DNA from: Streptomyces sp. 840.1
GTDB taxonomy: Bacteria; Actinomycetota; Actinomycetes; Streptomycetales; Streptomycetaceae
Direction of reading: 5' to 3'
DNA: 64,000 bases
Assembly (NCBI RefSeq): GCF_003751445.1
Contig: NZ_RJUU01000001.1
Coordinates: 1,431,001-1,495,000 of the forward strand
In this document: in pieces, positions 17,191 to 25,431 of the stretch
Position numbering within the stretch: position 1 is the first letter of the stretch
Layout of the letters: each line of letters begins with the position of its first letter
Notes under the pieces: model-generated
What the model saw: only the letters and a program-made list of their open reading frames with translations
What the model was told of the DNA's origin: nothing
The model's database searches: none
Made by a program: the position numbers and the translations under genes

Positions 17191-17551
17191 AGCGCGTCTC
17201 TTTGATGGGTTGACCTGATGTGTCTGTTCGGATAGTGATCACTGGCGATGTGGGACCGGATCGAGCCGCAGATGTCGGCAGATCAGGTCCGTGGACGACA
17301 GTGGGCCGACCACCACCGGACCCTGGAAGCCATCGCGCGGAAGTACCGCACCTGCTCACCTTGGCGTGACCTGCCGGAGGCAGCTTGGACCTCTTCAGGC
17401 CGCACACGAACGCTTGCTCAGGTGGGCCGTCGAGCGGTGCATCGCCCGACTCAAGCAGTGGCGCGGTCTCGCAAGGCGGTCGGACAAGCCCGCCAGCGCC
17501 CACCAGGCCGCACTCCACCTTGTTGCCATCCCTATCTGGACCCGGCGCTGA
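17191..17551 (+). pseudogene. IS5-like transposase remnant
   Basis: From the ATG at 17248: MWDRIEPQMSADQVRGRQWA, HRTLEAIARKYRTCSPWRDL, the N-terminus of an IS5-family transposase. It shifts frame near 17380, continues as LGPLQAAHERLLRWAV, then jumps directly to a C-terminal ERCIARLKQWRGLARRSDK ending IWTRR at 17551. The central DDE part is missing. GAGCGCGTCTCTTTGATGGG at 17190 onward resembles an IS left end; I do not see a matching right end. Confidence 0.8.
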
Positions 17552-17571
17552 GCGAGGCTCCGAAGGATTCG

Positions 17572-17871
17572 TCAGGCCGGCGGCCCATGCACGACGAGCC
17601 GGTTCTGCTCTCCGTCAAAGACTCCGGCCAAGACATCGGCGTCCAGCCGGTCCCCACCGAAGAGCCCCCGCTGGTCGACGTGCACGATCAGAATGTCGTG
17701 GCTGTCGATCACCTCAGAGATGCCCCGAGCCTCGATCGTGTCCGACCATGCGTCCAGGTTCCGGCCGAACCACTCCGGCAGTCCGCACGGCTCGCTCACC
17801 GCGTCCCAGAAGTCGTTGAGTGTCTCGATCAACCGACCACGCAGGTCAACGACCAACTCGCTATCAGTCAT
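17572..17871 (-). CDS. barstar-family RNase inhibitor-like protein
   Basis: 99 aa. Barstar fold signature: LNDFWDAVSEPCGLPEWFGR at ~18-37, NLDAWSDTIEARG, then the strand ILIVHVDQRGLFG. Barstar homologues bind and block barnase-like ribonucleases in the cytosol. No cognate RNase is visible nearby, so it is an orphan immunity or antitoxin-like gene. It lies between a transposase remnant and a gene fragment, which suggests it was carried in. Confidence 0.8.
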   Translation of the reverse strand: MTDSELVVDLRGRLIETLNDFWDAVSEPCGLPEWFGRNLDAWSDTIEARGISEVIDSHDILIVHVDQRGLFGGDRLDADVLAGVFDGEQNRLVVHGPPA

Positions 17872-17946
17872 CGCAGCAGACTATCCAGCCCCCACCACGA
17901 GGCATTTACCGGTCAGAGAGACAGGCTCCAGGAGGGGGCTCGAAGA

Positions 17947-18153
17947 CCGCGCTGCGTGGCGAACTTCACGACCTTCGGGTTGCCGATCAGCTTCACGAAG
18001 GCGCGACCCTTCGTCGTTCAGCAGCCGCCGTAGGTGCCCTTGAGCACCCTTTGGGTGCTTGTTCAGGACCAGTTCGCGCTGCGCCGGGGTCGCACGGGCG
18101 TGCACGTGCACGATGACGTCCAATGCCATCTCGCCCGACTCCATGGCGTACAC
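17947..18153 (-). pseudogene. partial, decayed copy of the downstream prenyl reductase gene
   Basis: Minus-strand reading starts YAMESGEMALDVIVHVHARATPAQRELVLN, matching YAMESGQIAADVIVQAHARSTPAQRELALN in the intact gene (18296-19579). It then diverges by frameshift. At the DNA level 17947-18151 aligns with about 18419-18622, including CATGACCTTCGGG/CACGACCTTCGGG and ACGAAGGCGCG. Only a third of the gene's 3' part is present. Substitutions and indels show the copy is not new. Confidence 0.8.
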
Positions 18154-18295
18154 CGCACCTCACAAAGCGGTTCGACGGACTTCGCCGTTCTGGGCGTCAG
18201 GGTTTCGGCCCGCCTCGATTTCCATGCAGCCCACCGTCCTGCTGCCGCTCGCAGCTTCCGTCGAAGAGGCCGCCGAGAAGGACACAGGCAGATTC

Positions 18296-19579
18296 TCAGG
18301 CCTTCGGCGCCACCTTGGAGAGGCCGTTGATGATGCGGTCCATCGCGTCGCCGCCCGTCGGGTCGGTGAGGTTGGCGAGCATCTTCAGGGTGAACTTCAT
18401 CAGCAGCGGGTGGGTCAGGCCGCGCTGGGTGGCGATCTTCATGACCTTCGGGTTGCCGATCAGCTTCACGAAGGCGCGGCCCATCGTGTAGTAGCCGCCG
18501 TAGGTCTCCTTGAGCACCTTCGGGTAGTTGTTCAGGGCCAGTTCGCGCTGGGCCGGGGTGGAGCGGGCGTGGGCCTGGACGATGACGTCGGCGGCGATCT
18601 GGCCCGACTCCATGGCGTACGCGATGCCTTCGCCGTTGAACGGGTTGACCATGCCGCCCGCGTCACCGACGAGCAGCAGGCCCTTGGTGTAGTGCGGCTG
18701 GCGGTTGAAGGCCATCGGGAGGGCGGCGCCGCGGATCGGCATCGTCATGTTGTCCGGGGTGTAGCCCCAGTCCTCGGGCATGGACGCGCACCAGGCCTTG
18801 AGGACCTCGCGCCAGTCCAGCTCCTTGAAGGCGGCGGAGGAGTTGAGGATGCCGAGGCCGACGTTGGAGGTGCCGTCGCCCATGCCGAAGATCCAGCCGT
18901 AGCCGGGCAGCAGCCGGTCCTCGGTGCCCCGGCGGTCCCAGAGTTCCAGCCAGGACTCCAGGTAGTCGTCGTCGTGGCGGGGCGAGGTGAAGTACGTACG
19001 GACCGCGACGCCCATCGGGCGGTCCTCGCGGCGGTGCAGGCCCATCGCGAGGGAGAGCCGGGTGGAGTTGCCGTCGGCGGCGACGACGAGGGGGGCGTGG
19101 AAGGTGACCGGGGTCTTCTCCTCGCCGAGCTTCGCGTGCACGCCGGTGATCCGGCCGGTGCGGGGGTCGGTGATCGGGGCGCCGACGTTGCAGCGCTCGT
19201 ACAGCCGCGCGCCGCCCTTCTGCGCCTGGCGGGCCAGCTGCTCGTCGAAGTCGTCTCGCTTGCGGACCAGGCCGTAGTCCGGGTAGGAGGCGAGATCCGG
19301 CCAGTCCAGCTGGAGCCGGACACCGCCGCCGATGATGCGCAGGCCCTTGTTGCGGAGCCAGCCCGCCTCTTCGGAGATGTCGATGCCCATGGAGACGAGC
19401 TGCTTGGTGGCGCGCGGGGTGAGGCCGTCGCCGCAGACCTTCTCGCGGGGGAAGGCGGTCTTCTCCAGGAGGAGGACGTCCAGGCCCGCCTTGGCGAGGT
19501 AGTACGCGGTCGTGGAGCCGGCTGGGCCTGCCCCGACGACGATCACATCCGCACTGTGTTCGGACAGGGGCTCGGTCAC
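18296..19579 (-). CDS. geranylgeranyl reductase-family FAD oxidoreductase (probable menaquinone tail reductase)
   Basis: 427 aa from the GTG at 19579 (reads MTEPLSEHSADVIVVG), with GGGAGA upstream. N-terminal FAD site VIVVGAGPAGSTTAYYLAKA, family motif EKVCGDGLTPRATK (~45-58), and second FAD motif LLLVGDAGGMVNPFNGEG (~285-302). Relatives reduce isoprenoid double bonds; the mycobacterial homologue MenJ saturates the menaquinone side chain. Position next to menG supports that role here. It faces the GNAT gene divergently and a partial copy lies 140 nt downstream. Confidence 0.85.
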   Translation of the reverse strand: MTEPLSEHSADVIVVGAGPAGSTTAYYLAKAGLDVLLLEKTAFPREKVCGDGLTPRATKQLVSMGIDISEEAGWLRNKGLRIIGGGVRLQLDWPDLASYPDYGLVRKRDDFDEQLARQAQKGGARLYERCNVGAPITDPRTGRITGVHAKLGEEKTPVTFHAPLVVAADGNSTRLSLAMGLHRREDRPMGVAVRTYFTSPRHDDDYLESWLELWDRRGTEDRLLPGYGWIFGMGDGTSNVGLGILNSSAAFKELDWREVLKAWCASMPEDWGYTPDNMTMPIRGAALPMAFNRQPHYTKGLLLVGDAGGMVNPFNGEGIAYAMESGQIAADVIVQAHARSTPAQRELALNNYPKVLKETYGGYYTMGRAFVKLIGNPKVMKIATQRGLTHPLLMKFTLKMLANLTDPTGGDAMDRIINGLSKVAPKA

Positions 19580-19677
19580 GGTCGGATCTCCCGAAGACTC
19601 GAAATCGCGTGCCGCGCGGCACATGTCCCGTGCAGTCTATGGGGGCCTGCTGATCAACCTCCCGAAGGGCTCCCCAC

Positions 19678-20214
19678 ATGTCGATCGCGCCCCGCGCACT
19701 CCCTGTCGTTCAGCTGCGTGTCCCGACCGACGAGGACGCGGTGGCCTGGCACCGCGCCTTCGCGGACCCCGAGGTCATGGCGTTCCTCGGCGGCCGCCCG
19801 TCCGAGCTGTCGCTGTACGACGAGTGGACCGCCAGGCAGCGCCGCCTGGATGCCGAACGCGGCTTCTGCCTCTGGAGCGTGCTCGACGAGGACGGCGGGT
19901 TCGTCGGCTTCACCGGTGCGCAGCCCTGGCCACAGAGCGCGTACGGGCCGGTGGGCGAGATCGAGATCGGCTGGCGGCTGGCCCGTCCGGCGTGGGGCCG
20001 GGGCTACGTGACGGCGGCCGCGCGCCTCACGCTGGAGCGGTTGCGCGCGGCCGAGGTGGAGCGGGTGGTGGCGGCGGTCGACGAGCGGAACGAGCGGTCG
20101 GTCGCGGTGGCCCGGCGCCTCGGCATGGAGCCGGCCGAGACCTTCACGGAGCCCCGGTCGGGGCAGCCGGTGCGCTGCTTCCGGCTGGAACTGGAGCGGG
20201 AGCCGGGCCGGTGA
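19678..20214 (+). CDS. GNAT-family N-acetyltransferase
   Basis: 178 aa. RimJ/RimL-type GNAT fold: EIEIGWRLARPAWGRGYVTA (~96-115) contains the acetyl-CoA loop, followed by AVARRLGMEPAETF. The substrate (small molecule, ribosomal protein or antibiotic) cannot be told. Divergent from the prenyl reductase with a 98-nt gap. Confidence 0.85.
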   Translation: MSIAPRALPVVQLRVPTDEDAVAWHRAFADPEVMAFLGGRPSELSLYDEWTARQRRLDAERGFCLWSVLDEDGGFVGFTGAQPWPQSAYGPVGEIEIGWRLARPAWGRGYVTAAARLTLERLRAAEVERVVAAVDERNERSVAVARRLGMEPAETFTEPRSGQPVRCFRLELEREPGR

Positions 20215-20350
20215 GCCGGTGAGCCGACTGGACCGCTGAGCCCTGTGAGCCGGTGAGTCCGGTGAGGCGGTGAGTCCGGTGAGCCCGGTGAGCCGGTGAG
20301 TCCGGTAAGGCGGTGAGTCCGGTGAGCCCACTGGGCCGGTGAGCCAGGTG
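20205..20350. repeat. degenerate tandem repeat of a 9-bp unit
   Basis: Roughly 14 copies of GGTGAGCCG/GGTGAGTCC with variants fill the gap between the convergent GNAT and menG genes. Some longer units repeat, e.g. GGTGAGTCCGGTGAGGCGGT. Probably a slippage-prone minisatellite; it may also form weak structures at both 3' ends. Confidence 0.8.
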
Positions 20351-20404
20351 GGCCGCCCGCCGTGGCGCGGAGCCCGGTGAAGGGCCGGGCCCCGTGCTGC
20401 GCTG

Positions 20405-21106
20405 TCAGGCGCGGACGCCCCGGTGCAGCGCGACCACGCCGCCGGTGAGGTTGCGCCAGGCGACGTCCGACCAGCCGGCCCGCTGGAGCCTGGCGGCGAG
20501 CCCGGCCTGGTCGGGCCAGGCGCGGATCGACTCGGCGAGGTAGACGTACGCGTCGGGGTTGGACGACACCGCGCGCGCGACCGGCGGCAGGGCCCTCATC
20601 AGGTACTCGGTGTAGACGGTCCGGAACGGTGTCCAGACCGGCTGGGAGAACTCGCAGATGACGACCCGGCCGCCCGGCTTCGTCACCCGGTACAGCTCGC
20701 TCAGCGCCGCGTCCGTGTCCTGGACGTTGCGCAGCCCGAAGGAGATCGTCACCGCGTCGAACGTCTCGTCCCGGAACGGCAGCCGCGTCGCGTCGCCCGC
20801 GGTGAACGGCAGCCAGGAGTTGCGCTTCTTGCCCTCCTGGAGCATGCCGATGGAGAAGTCGCACGGCACGACGTACGCCCCGGTCGCGGCGAACGGCAGC
20901 GAGGACGTCGCGGTCCCGGCGGCCAGGTCGAGGACCTTCTCCGCAGGCCGGGCGTGGACCGCCTTGGCGACCTCCTTGCGCCACAGCCGGGCCTGGCCGA
21001 GCGAGAGCACGTCGTTGGTGAGGTCGTAGTTCGCCGCCACGTCGTCGAACATCGAGGCGACTTCGTGCGGCTGCTTGTCCAGGGAGGCTCGGGTCACGTC
21101 TCCCAT
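20405..21106 (-). CDS. menG: demethylmenaquinone methyltransferase
   Basis: 233-aa UbiE/MenG-type enzyme; SAM-dependent C-methylation of demethylmenaquinone, the last ring step. [19 protein letters not shown] at 19-37 is the family N-terminal signature. The SAM motif is [17 protein letters not shown], and [15 protein letters not shown] (~115-129) is diagnostic. Works downstream of the futalosine-route enzymes MqnA and MqnC, which lie 6-10 kb away, to supply quinone to complex I. Confidence 0.95.
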   Translation of the reverse strand: MGDVTRASLDKQPHEVASMFDDVAANYDLTNDVLSLGQARLWRKEVAKAVHARPAEKVLDLAAGTATSSLPFAATGAYVVPCDFSIGMLQEGKKRNSWLPFTAGDATRLPFRDETFDAVTISFGLRNVQDTDAALSELYRVTKPGGRVVICEFSQPVWTPFRTVYTEYLMRALPPVARAVSSNPDAYVYLAESIRAWPDQAGLAARLQRAGWSDVAWRNLTGGVVALHRGVRA

Positions 21107-21301
21107 TCAAGCAGTCCGCCCGGGGGGCGGCGGGGCGGGCCCGCCGCCCGGCCACCCAGCCCTGCCGTACCGCTCAGCATTCGGACAGGACACGGACAGC
21201 ACAGGACTCGGACACTGATTCGGATTCGGCTTCAACCTTTCCGGCCCGTGAGCTCTCAGTAACAGGAGGAGAGACCACCGACGGACCGTGAAGGGGGCCG
21301 G

Positions 21302-21811
21302 ATGAGCGCGGGGACCGGCCCGGACGCCGACAGCTTCGAGGAGTTCGCGCGGGCGAGCCAGCGCCGGCTGTACCGCACCGCGTACCTGCTGTGCGGCGAC
21401 GCCGAGGCGGCCCGTGACCTGACCCAGACGACGCTGGCCAAGCTGTTCCAGCACTGGCACCGGGTGAGTGCCGCCCACCATCCGGACGCCTACGCCCGGA
21501 CCGTGCTGACCCGCACCTACATCGCCGAGCGGCGGCGACGGCTGCGCGACTTCCGTGCCCATACGCCGATCGCGGCGCACGCGCCCGCGATCGGCCCCGA
21601 GCTGACGGTCACGCTGCTGGCCGCCCTGGCCGAACTGCCGCCCCGCGCGCGGGCGATGGTCGTGCTGCGCTACTGGGAGGACCTGAGCGTCGAGACGGTC
21701 TCCGACCTGCTGCGGTGCAGCCCGTCCACCGTGAAGAGCCAGTGCTCGCGCGCACTCGCCACGCTGCGTAAGCGGCTGGGCGACGCACACCTCTACACCA
21801 CCCGAAGCTGA
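21302..21811 (+). CDS. SigE70-family ECF RNA polymerase sigma factor
   Basis: 169 aa. Region 2 at ~12-78 (YRTAYLLCGDAEAARDLTQT, AYARTVLTRTYIAERRRR) and region 4 at ~105-160 (LPPRARAMVVLRYWEDLSVE, CSPSTVKSQCSRALATLR). Belongs to the SigE70 group common in actinomycetes. GTG/ATG start with AAGGGGG upstream. The next gene, 11 nt on, encodes a single-pass membrane protein that may be its anti-sigma factor. Confidence 0.92.
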   Translation: MSAGTGPDADSFEEFARASQRRLYRTAYLLCGDAEAARDLTQTTLAKLFQHWHRVSAAHHPDAYARTVLTRTYIAERRRRLRDFRAHTPIAAHAPAIGPELTVTLLAALAELPPRARAMVVLRYWEDLSVETVSDLLRCSPSTVKSQCSRALATLRKRLGDAHLYTTRS

Positions 21812-21822
21812 GGAGAACCGTC

Positions 21823-22839
21823 GTGGACACGTCTTCTGACCGCTTTCCCGGCGACCGGGCACCAGAACCGGACGAAGGAGCAGCGGAGGCCGGCTTCCTG
21901 CTGATCAGGGCCGCCATGGAACAGGCGACGGACGAGGCACCTGCCCTGCCCGACCTGGTGCCCGGCGCCCTGGTCCAGGGCCGGCGGCGCCGCACCCGGG
22001 CCCGCGTGACCATCGGGGCGGCGGTGACGGGTGTGGTGGCGCTCGGTGTGCTCGGCGCGGTGCTGCCGCTGTGGAGCGGGGGCGGCGGCGCGGAGCCCGC
22101 CCGGGGGTGGTCCGCCGCCTCGCAGCGTACGAGCGTCTCTCCGTCGCCGGACCAGGCCCCGGGCCCGTCCCCGACTCCCACGAACGTGCCGTCACCGGTT
22201 TCGTCGGACGTGCCGTCGGAGGCGTCATCGGCCCCGCAACCCCCCTTTGCCACGGACGCCCCCGGGCCGTCCACCGTGCACGTCGAGCCGTCCCCCGGCC
22301 AGTCCTCGATGGCCGACCTGCCGGCTGCCGAACGCATCCGGCAGGAGAAGTTCCAGCTGCACGCCGCGCTGCTGTTCGGGGAGTTGCTGCCCCGGCAGGC
22401 CGGTCCGGTCCATCCGGTGGACCTCGCCGTCAGCCGGTACCAGGCCGGGAGGGACGGCACCGTCTTCCCGATCGTCTTCTCGGTACGCCCCGGGAGCGAT
22501 CGGAGCGTCGCTCCGCAGGAGGCGCCGTGCAGCGAATACCCGGACACGAAGCTGCGGTGCGAGCAGGCGACGCTTCCCGGCGGGATCGAGGCCCATGCCG
22601 TGACCTCGGTGGCCGACCTGAACGGGGCTCCGGTCTCCACGGGCACCGTCGTCCGGTTCACCTACGGCACCAGCACCGTCGCCCTCTCGGTCGACGGTGA
22701 CGAGGACACGACGAGGCCGGCCCCCGTCACCGCTGATCAATTGCTCGCCGTCGCGGGGAACTCCAGGTTCCTTGAGCTTGTGAAGTACGCGGCGGCACAC
22801 CCCATGGAACCGAAGGAGTACGCGGATCGTGTCGGCTGA
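21823..22839 (+). CDS. single-pass membrane protein, possible anti-sigma factor
   Basis: 338 aa from a GTG with GAGGAG upstream. Cytoplasmic ~60 residues (EAGFLLIRAAMEQATDEAPA, LPDLVPGALVQGRRRRTRAR), TM at ~64-84, Pro/Ser/Thr-rich linker, and an extracytoplasmic domain from ~155 with two cysteines (PCSEYPDTKLRCEQ) that could form a disulphide. Topology and position after an ECF sigma gene fit an anti-sigma factor, but no zinc-binding HxxxCxxC motif is visible. Last 11 nt overlap the DUF3152 gene. Confidence 0.7.
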   Translation: MDTSSDRFPGDRAPEPDEGAAEAGFLLIRAAMEQATDEAPALPDLVPGALVQGRRRRTRARVTIGAAVTGVVALGVLGAVLPLWSGGGGAEPARGWSAASQRTSVSPSPDQAPGPSPTPTNVPSPVSSDVPSEASSAPQPPFATDAPGPSTVHVEPSPGQSSMADLPAAERIRQEKFQLHAALLFGELLPRQAGPVHPVDLAVSRYQAGRDGTVFPIVFSVRPGSDRSVAPQEAPCSEYPDTKLRCEQATLPGGIEAHAVTSVADLNGAPVSTGTVVRFTYGTSTVALSVDGDEDTTRPAPVTADQLLAVAGNSRFLELVKYAAAHPMEPKEYADRVG

Positions 22840-23770
22840 GGTACGCAGACAGCAGAGACAGCGACATGGCGGGGGGTCCCGGCGGCGCTCGCGGCGGGAG
22901 CGCCGCCGCCGCAGCCGAATACGGTTGCTGCTCGCGGTCCTCGTGCCGGCGGCGGTGGCCTGTGTCGCGGTCGCGGCCGCACCGCTGTGGACGGACGGGG
23001 ACGGTCTATCGACGGCGGCCGCCGCGTCCGGGTCGGACGGTCCCGCCAAGGACCCGGCTGCCTCGGCCTCGGCGTCCGGTCCCGGCTCGAAGACCGGGGC
23101 CGGCACAGGGCCGAAGGTGAGCCACAGGCCCAAGGCGAGCCACAAGCCCGGCCCGAAGACGAAGCCCGGTTCCGGGTCCGGCTCCGGCTCCAAGACCGGC
23201 GGCCACCCCGCCATCCCCCCGTCCGGCCCCGGCACCTTCACGGTCGCGCGGGCGGGCGCGACCTCGGGCGGCGGCAACGCCTACCGGGTCGAGGTCGAGG
23301 ACGGTTCCGGCGTCGACCCGGACGCGGCCGCCGAGCAGATCGCCGGTTTCCTGGCCGCGCCGCGCGGCTGGGCGCACGGCGGCGAGCACACGTTCCACCA
23401 GGTCACGGATGGCCCGGCAGGGCTGGTCGTCCGCATCGCCACGGCGGCCACGACCGACCGGATCTGCGGGAGCAGCGGCCTCGACACGCACGGCGAGGTC
23501 AACTGCCGCGTCGGCGTGAACGTCATGGTCAACCTCAAGCGCTGGCAGACCGGTTCACCCGAGTTCGACGGCCCCCTGGCCGACTACCGCGCCCTCATCA
23601 TCAACCACGAGGTCGGCCACTGGCTCGGCCACGGCCACGAAACCTGCCCCGGCAAGGGCCGCCCCGCGCCCGCCATGATGCAGCAGATCTACGGCCTCAA
23701 GGGCTGCGTCGCCAACGCCTGGCCCTACGACACCAACGGCCGATACCTGAGCGGACCATCCGTACCCTGA
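22829..23770 (+). CDS. DUF3152 membrane-anchored putative zinc metalloprotease
   Basis: 313 aa. Arg-rich start, TM at ~31-50, long Ser/Pro/Lys/Gly linker to ~130, then a DUF3152 domain. That domain contains INHEVGHWLGHGHETCPG (~255-272), an HExxH-like zinc motif (HEVGHWLGHGH) and four or more cysteines. Function is unproven; the motif suggests a secreted metallopeptidase. Its C-terminal ~105 residues differ at only four positions from the paralogue at 25432. GTG start, overlapping the upstream gene by 11 nt. Confidence 0.85.
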   Translation: MSAEVRRQQRQRHGGGSRRRSRRERRRRSRIRLLLAVLVPAAVACVAVAAAPLWTDGDGLSTAAAASGSDGPAKDPAASASASGPGSKTGAGTGPKVSHRPKASHKPGPKTKPGSGSGSGSKTGGHPAIPPSGPGTFTVARAGATSGGGNAYRVEVEDGSGVDPDAAAEQIAGFLAAPRGWAHGGEHTFHQVTDGPAGLVVRIATAATTDRICGSSGLDTHGEVNCRVGVNVMVNLKRWQTGSPEFDGPLADYRALIINHEVGHWLGHGHETCPGKGRPAPAMMQQIYGLKGCVANAWPYDTNGRYLSGPSVP

Positions 23771-23801
23771 CACCCCTGTGACTGGCGTCCACGGCCACTG
23801 G

Positions 23802-25223
23802 TCACGCTCTGCGCCAGGCGCCCAGCAGTTCTACGGGCCCGTACGCCGCCTGGAGCCCGGAACAGGCGGTCCCGTTGCGCGAGACCGCCACGAGCGGCAC
23901 CGGCTCGTCGGTGAGCGCGGCCCGGTGCTTCTGGAGCGCGGCCAGGTCGTGGCTGTCGAACGCGGAGTTCTCCAGCCACTTGACCGAACCGAGGAAGAGC
24001 AACTCCTTGGCCACCGGCTGCCGGTCGGCACCGACCAGGTCGATTTCGACATCGTTGCTTCGGGTCCAGTAGCCGCCGATCGCCGGAGCGGCGGGCAGGA
24101 GCCCGTCCGGCAGGAGGCGGGCGAGGGATTCCCGGACGAGGGGTTCGATCGCACGCCCCCGCCAGCTCGTCCACTGCTCCTTGATCCGCCGCAGCGTGAG
24201 ATCCCCCCGCATCCGCTCGATCTCCGCCATGTGCGGATCAAGGAACGAGAGCCAGAACCGTAGGTAGGGATCGGCCACGCGGTAGCGGCGTTCCTTCGAC
24301 GGCCTCAGTGAGAGGGGCAGCTCGGCTGCTACCACCCGCTTCTCGGTCAGGACGTCGGCGGCTCGCGTGAGGGTGGTGTGGGCGATACCGCCCGCCGCGC
24401 GAGCGATGTTGGTGAAGGTTCTCTCGCCGCTTCCGATGGCCCGCAGGACCTGCCGGCTCATCGTCTGCGGCGGAAACTCCGCGGCAAGCGATCGCTCGGC
24501 GGAGACCAGCAGCGCCGAGATCGGGTTGTCGAGCGAGTCGCGGAGGAACTCCCGGACATCTGCTCCGGGCCGCCACTCCGCGCAGATCAGCGGAAGGCCG
24601 CCGGTGATCAGAGCGGCGTCGAAAGCGGCTGCCGGCTCAAGCCCGAGCATCTCGCCGATGTCGGCCGGGTTCAGCGGCCCCACGACCATGTCCCGGCCAC
24701 GCTGGTTGAAGGGGCGGTCGTAGCTGTTCAGCGCCTCCATCATCGCCAGGTCGGAGCCGACCAGGAGGAGCAGTACGGGTTTGCGACTCAGCAGACGGTC
24801 CCATGCTCGCTGGAGCATGCCCTCGAAGGCGTCGATGCGGTCCATCAGGTACGGAACCTCGTCCATGACGACCACGCTCGGGCTGTCGTCGGGAAGGATC
24901 TCCGCGAGCAGCCTGAATGCCGCATTCCATTGCGTCGGCGTCTCCTCGGAGAACAGTGCCCGCTCCGGCAGGGCGGATCTGGCGACGGTGTCGAGCAGCT
25001 CCGTCAGCTCGTCCTCCGCTCCGCCCCCCGCCGCGGTGAAGAAGAGGTGCGGCACCTCGGCGCGTCGGAGGAATTCCTCGACGAGGCTGGACTTGCCGAC
25101 TCGTCTGCGTCCGCGCATCAGGATGCACTGTCCGGGCTTCGCCGAGCCGACGGCGTCGTGGACCGACCGCAGGGCTCTGCCGAGCACGTTCAGCTCGTGG
25201 TCCCGTCCGATGAAGCGCCTCAC
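23802..25223 (-). CDS. archaeal-type AAA ATPase (DUF234-like)
   Basis: 473 aa. STAND-like ATPase with Walker A GRRRVGKSS (38-46), Walker B SVVVMDEVPYL (~114-124), a winged helix (TFTNIARAAGGIAHTTLTRA) and a C-terminal PD-(D/E)XK-like region (DVEIDLVGADRQPVAKELLF), matching the DUF234 nuclease-like module. The family is patchily distributed and often considered mobile or defence-like; the actual role is unknown. It sits between two near-identical DUF3152 genes in the opposite orientation. Confidence 0.82.
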   Translation of the reverse strand: MRRFIGRDHELNVLGRALRSVHDAVGSAKPGQCILMRGRRRVGKSSLVEEFLRRAEVPHLFFTAAGGGAEDELTELLDTVARSALPERALFSEETPTQWNAAFRLLAEILPDDSPSVVVMDEVPYLMDRIDAFEGMLQRAWDRLLSRKPVLLLLVGSDLAMMEALNSYDRPFNQRGRDMVVGPLNPADIGEMLGLEPAAAFDAALITGGLPLICAEWRPGADVREFLRDSLDNPISALLVSAERSLAAEFPPQTMSRQVLRAIGSGERTFTNIARAAGGIAHTTLTRAADVLTEKRVVAAELPLSLRPSKERRYRVADPYLRFWLSFLDPHMAEIERMRGDLTLRRIKEQWTSWRGRAIEPLVRESLARLLPDGLLPAAPAIGGYWTRSNDVEIDLVGADRQPVAKELLFLGSVKWLENSAFDSHDLAALQKHRAALTDEPVPLVAVSRNGTACSGLQAAYGPVELLGAWRRA

Positions 25224-25243
25224 ACAAGCCTCCCGTCAAGGAA

Positions 25244-25261
25244 AGTATCGGTAGCGATACT
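25244..25261. promoter_or_regulatory. palindromic operator candidate before the AAA ATPase gene
   Basis: Perfect inverted repeat AGTATCG-GTAG-CGATACT, 21-38 nt upstream of the ATPase start. Position overlaps the expected promoter or RBS spacer, which suits a repressor site. Confidence 0.5.
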
Positions 25262-25397
25262 ATCTCTGACGCTACCATCCCTTCATTCGGGTGCGACTCT
25301 CGCGACACTGCGCCTCGGTGGCCCCGGCACGCTTTCCGAGCGAGTGGACTGAACCAATCCGAGCCCGCAGCAGTCATTACAGGGGGAAGTACGAACA

Positions 25398-25411
25398 CCG
25401 GAGTACTCCGG
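25398..25411. promoter_or_regulatory. 14-bp perfect palindrome before the second DUF3152 gene
   Basis: CCGGAGTACTCCGG, 21-34 nt upstream of the ATG at 25432. Could be a regulator site or a short RNA hairpin near the ribosome-binding site. No counterpart seen before the first DUF3152 gene. Confidence 0.4.
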
Positions 25412-25431
25412 AGCACTGGGGAGGGGCGCGG

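Noticed and set aside
17191..17551. A functional insertion sequence
   Set aside because: The catalytic core is deleted, the frame is shifted and only one end looks like an IS terminus.
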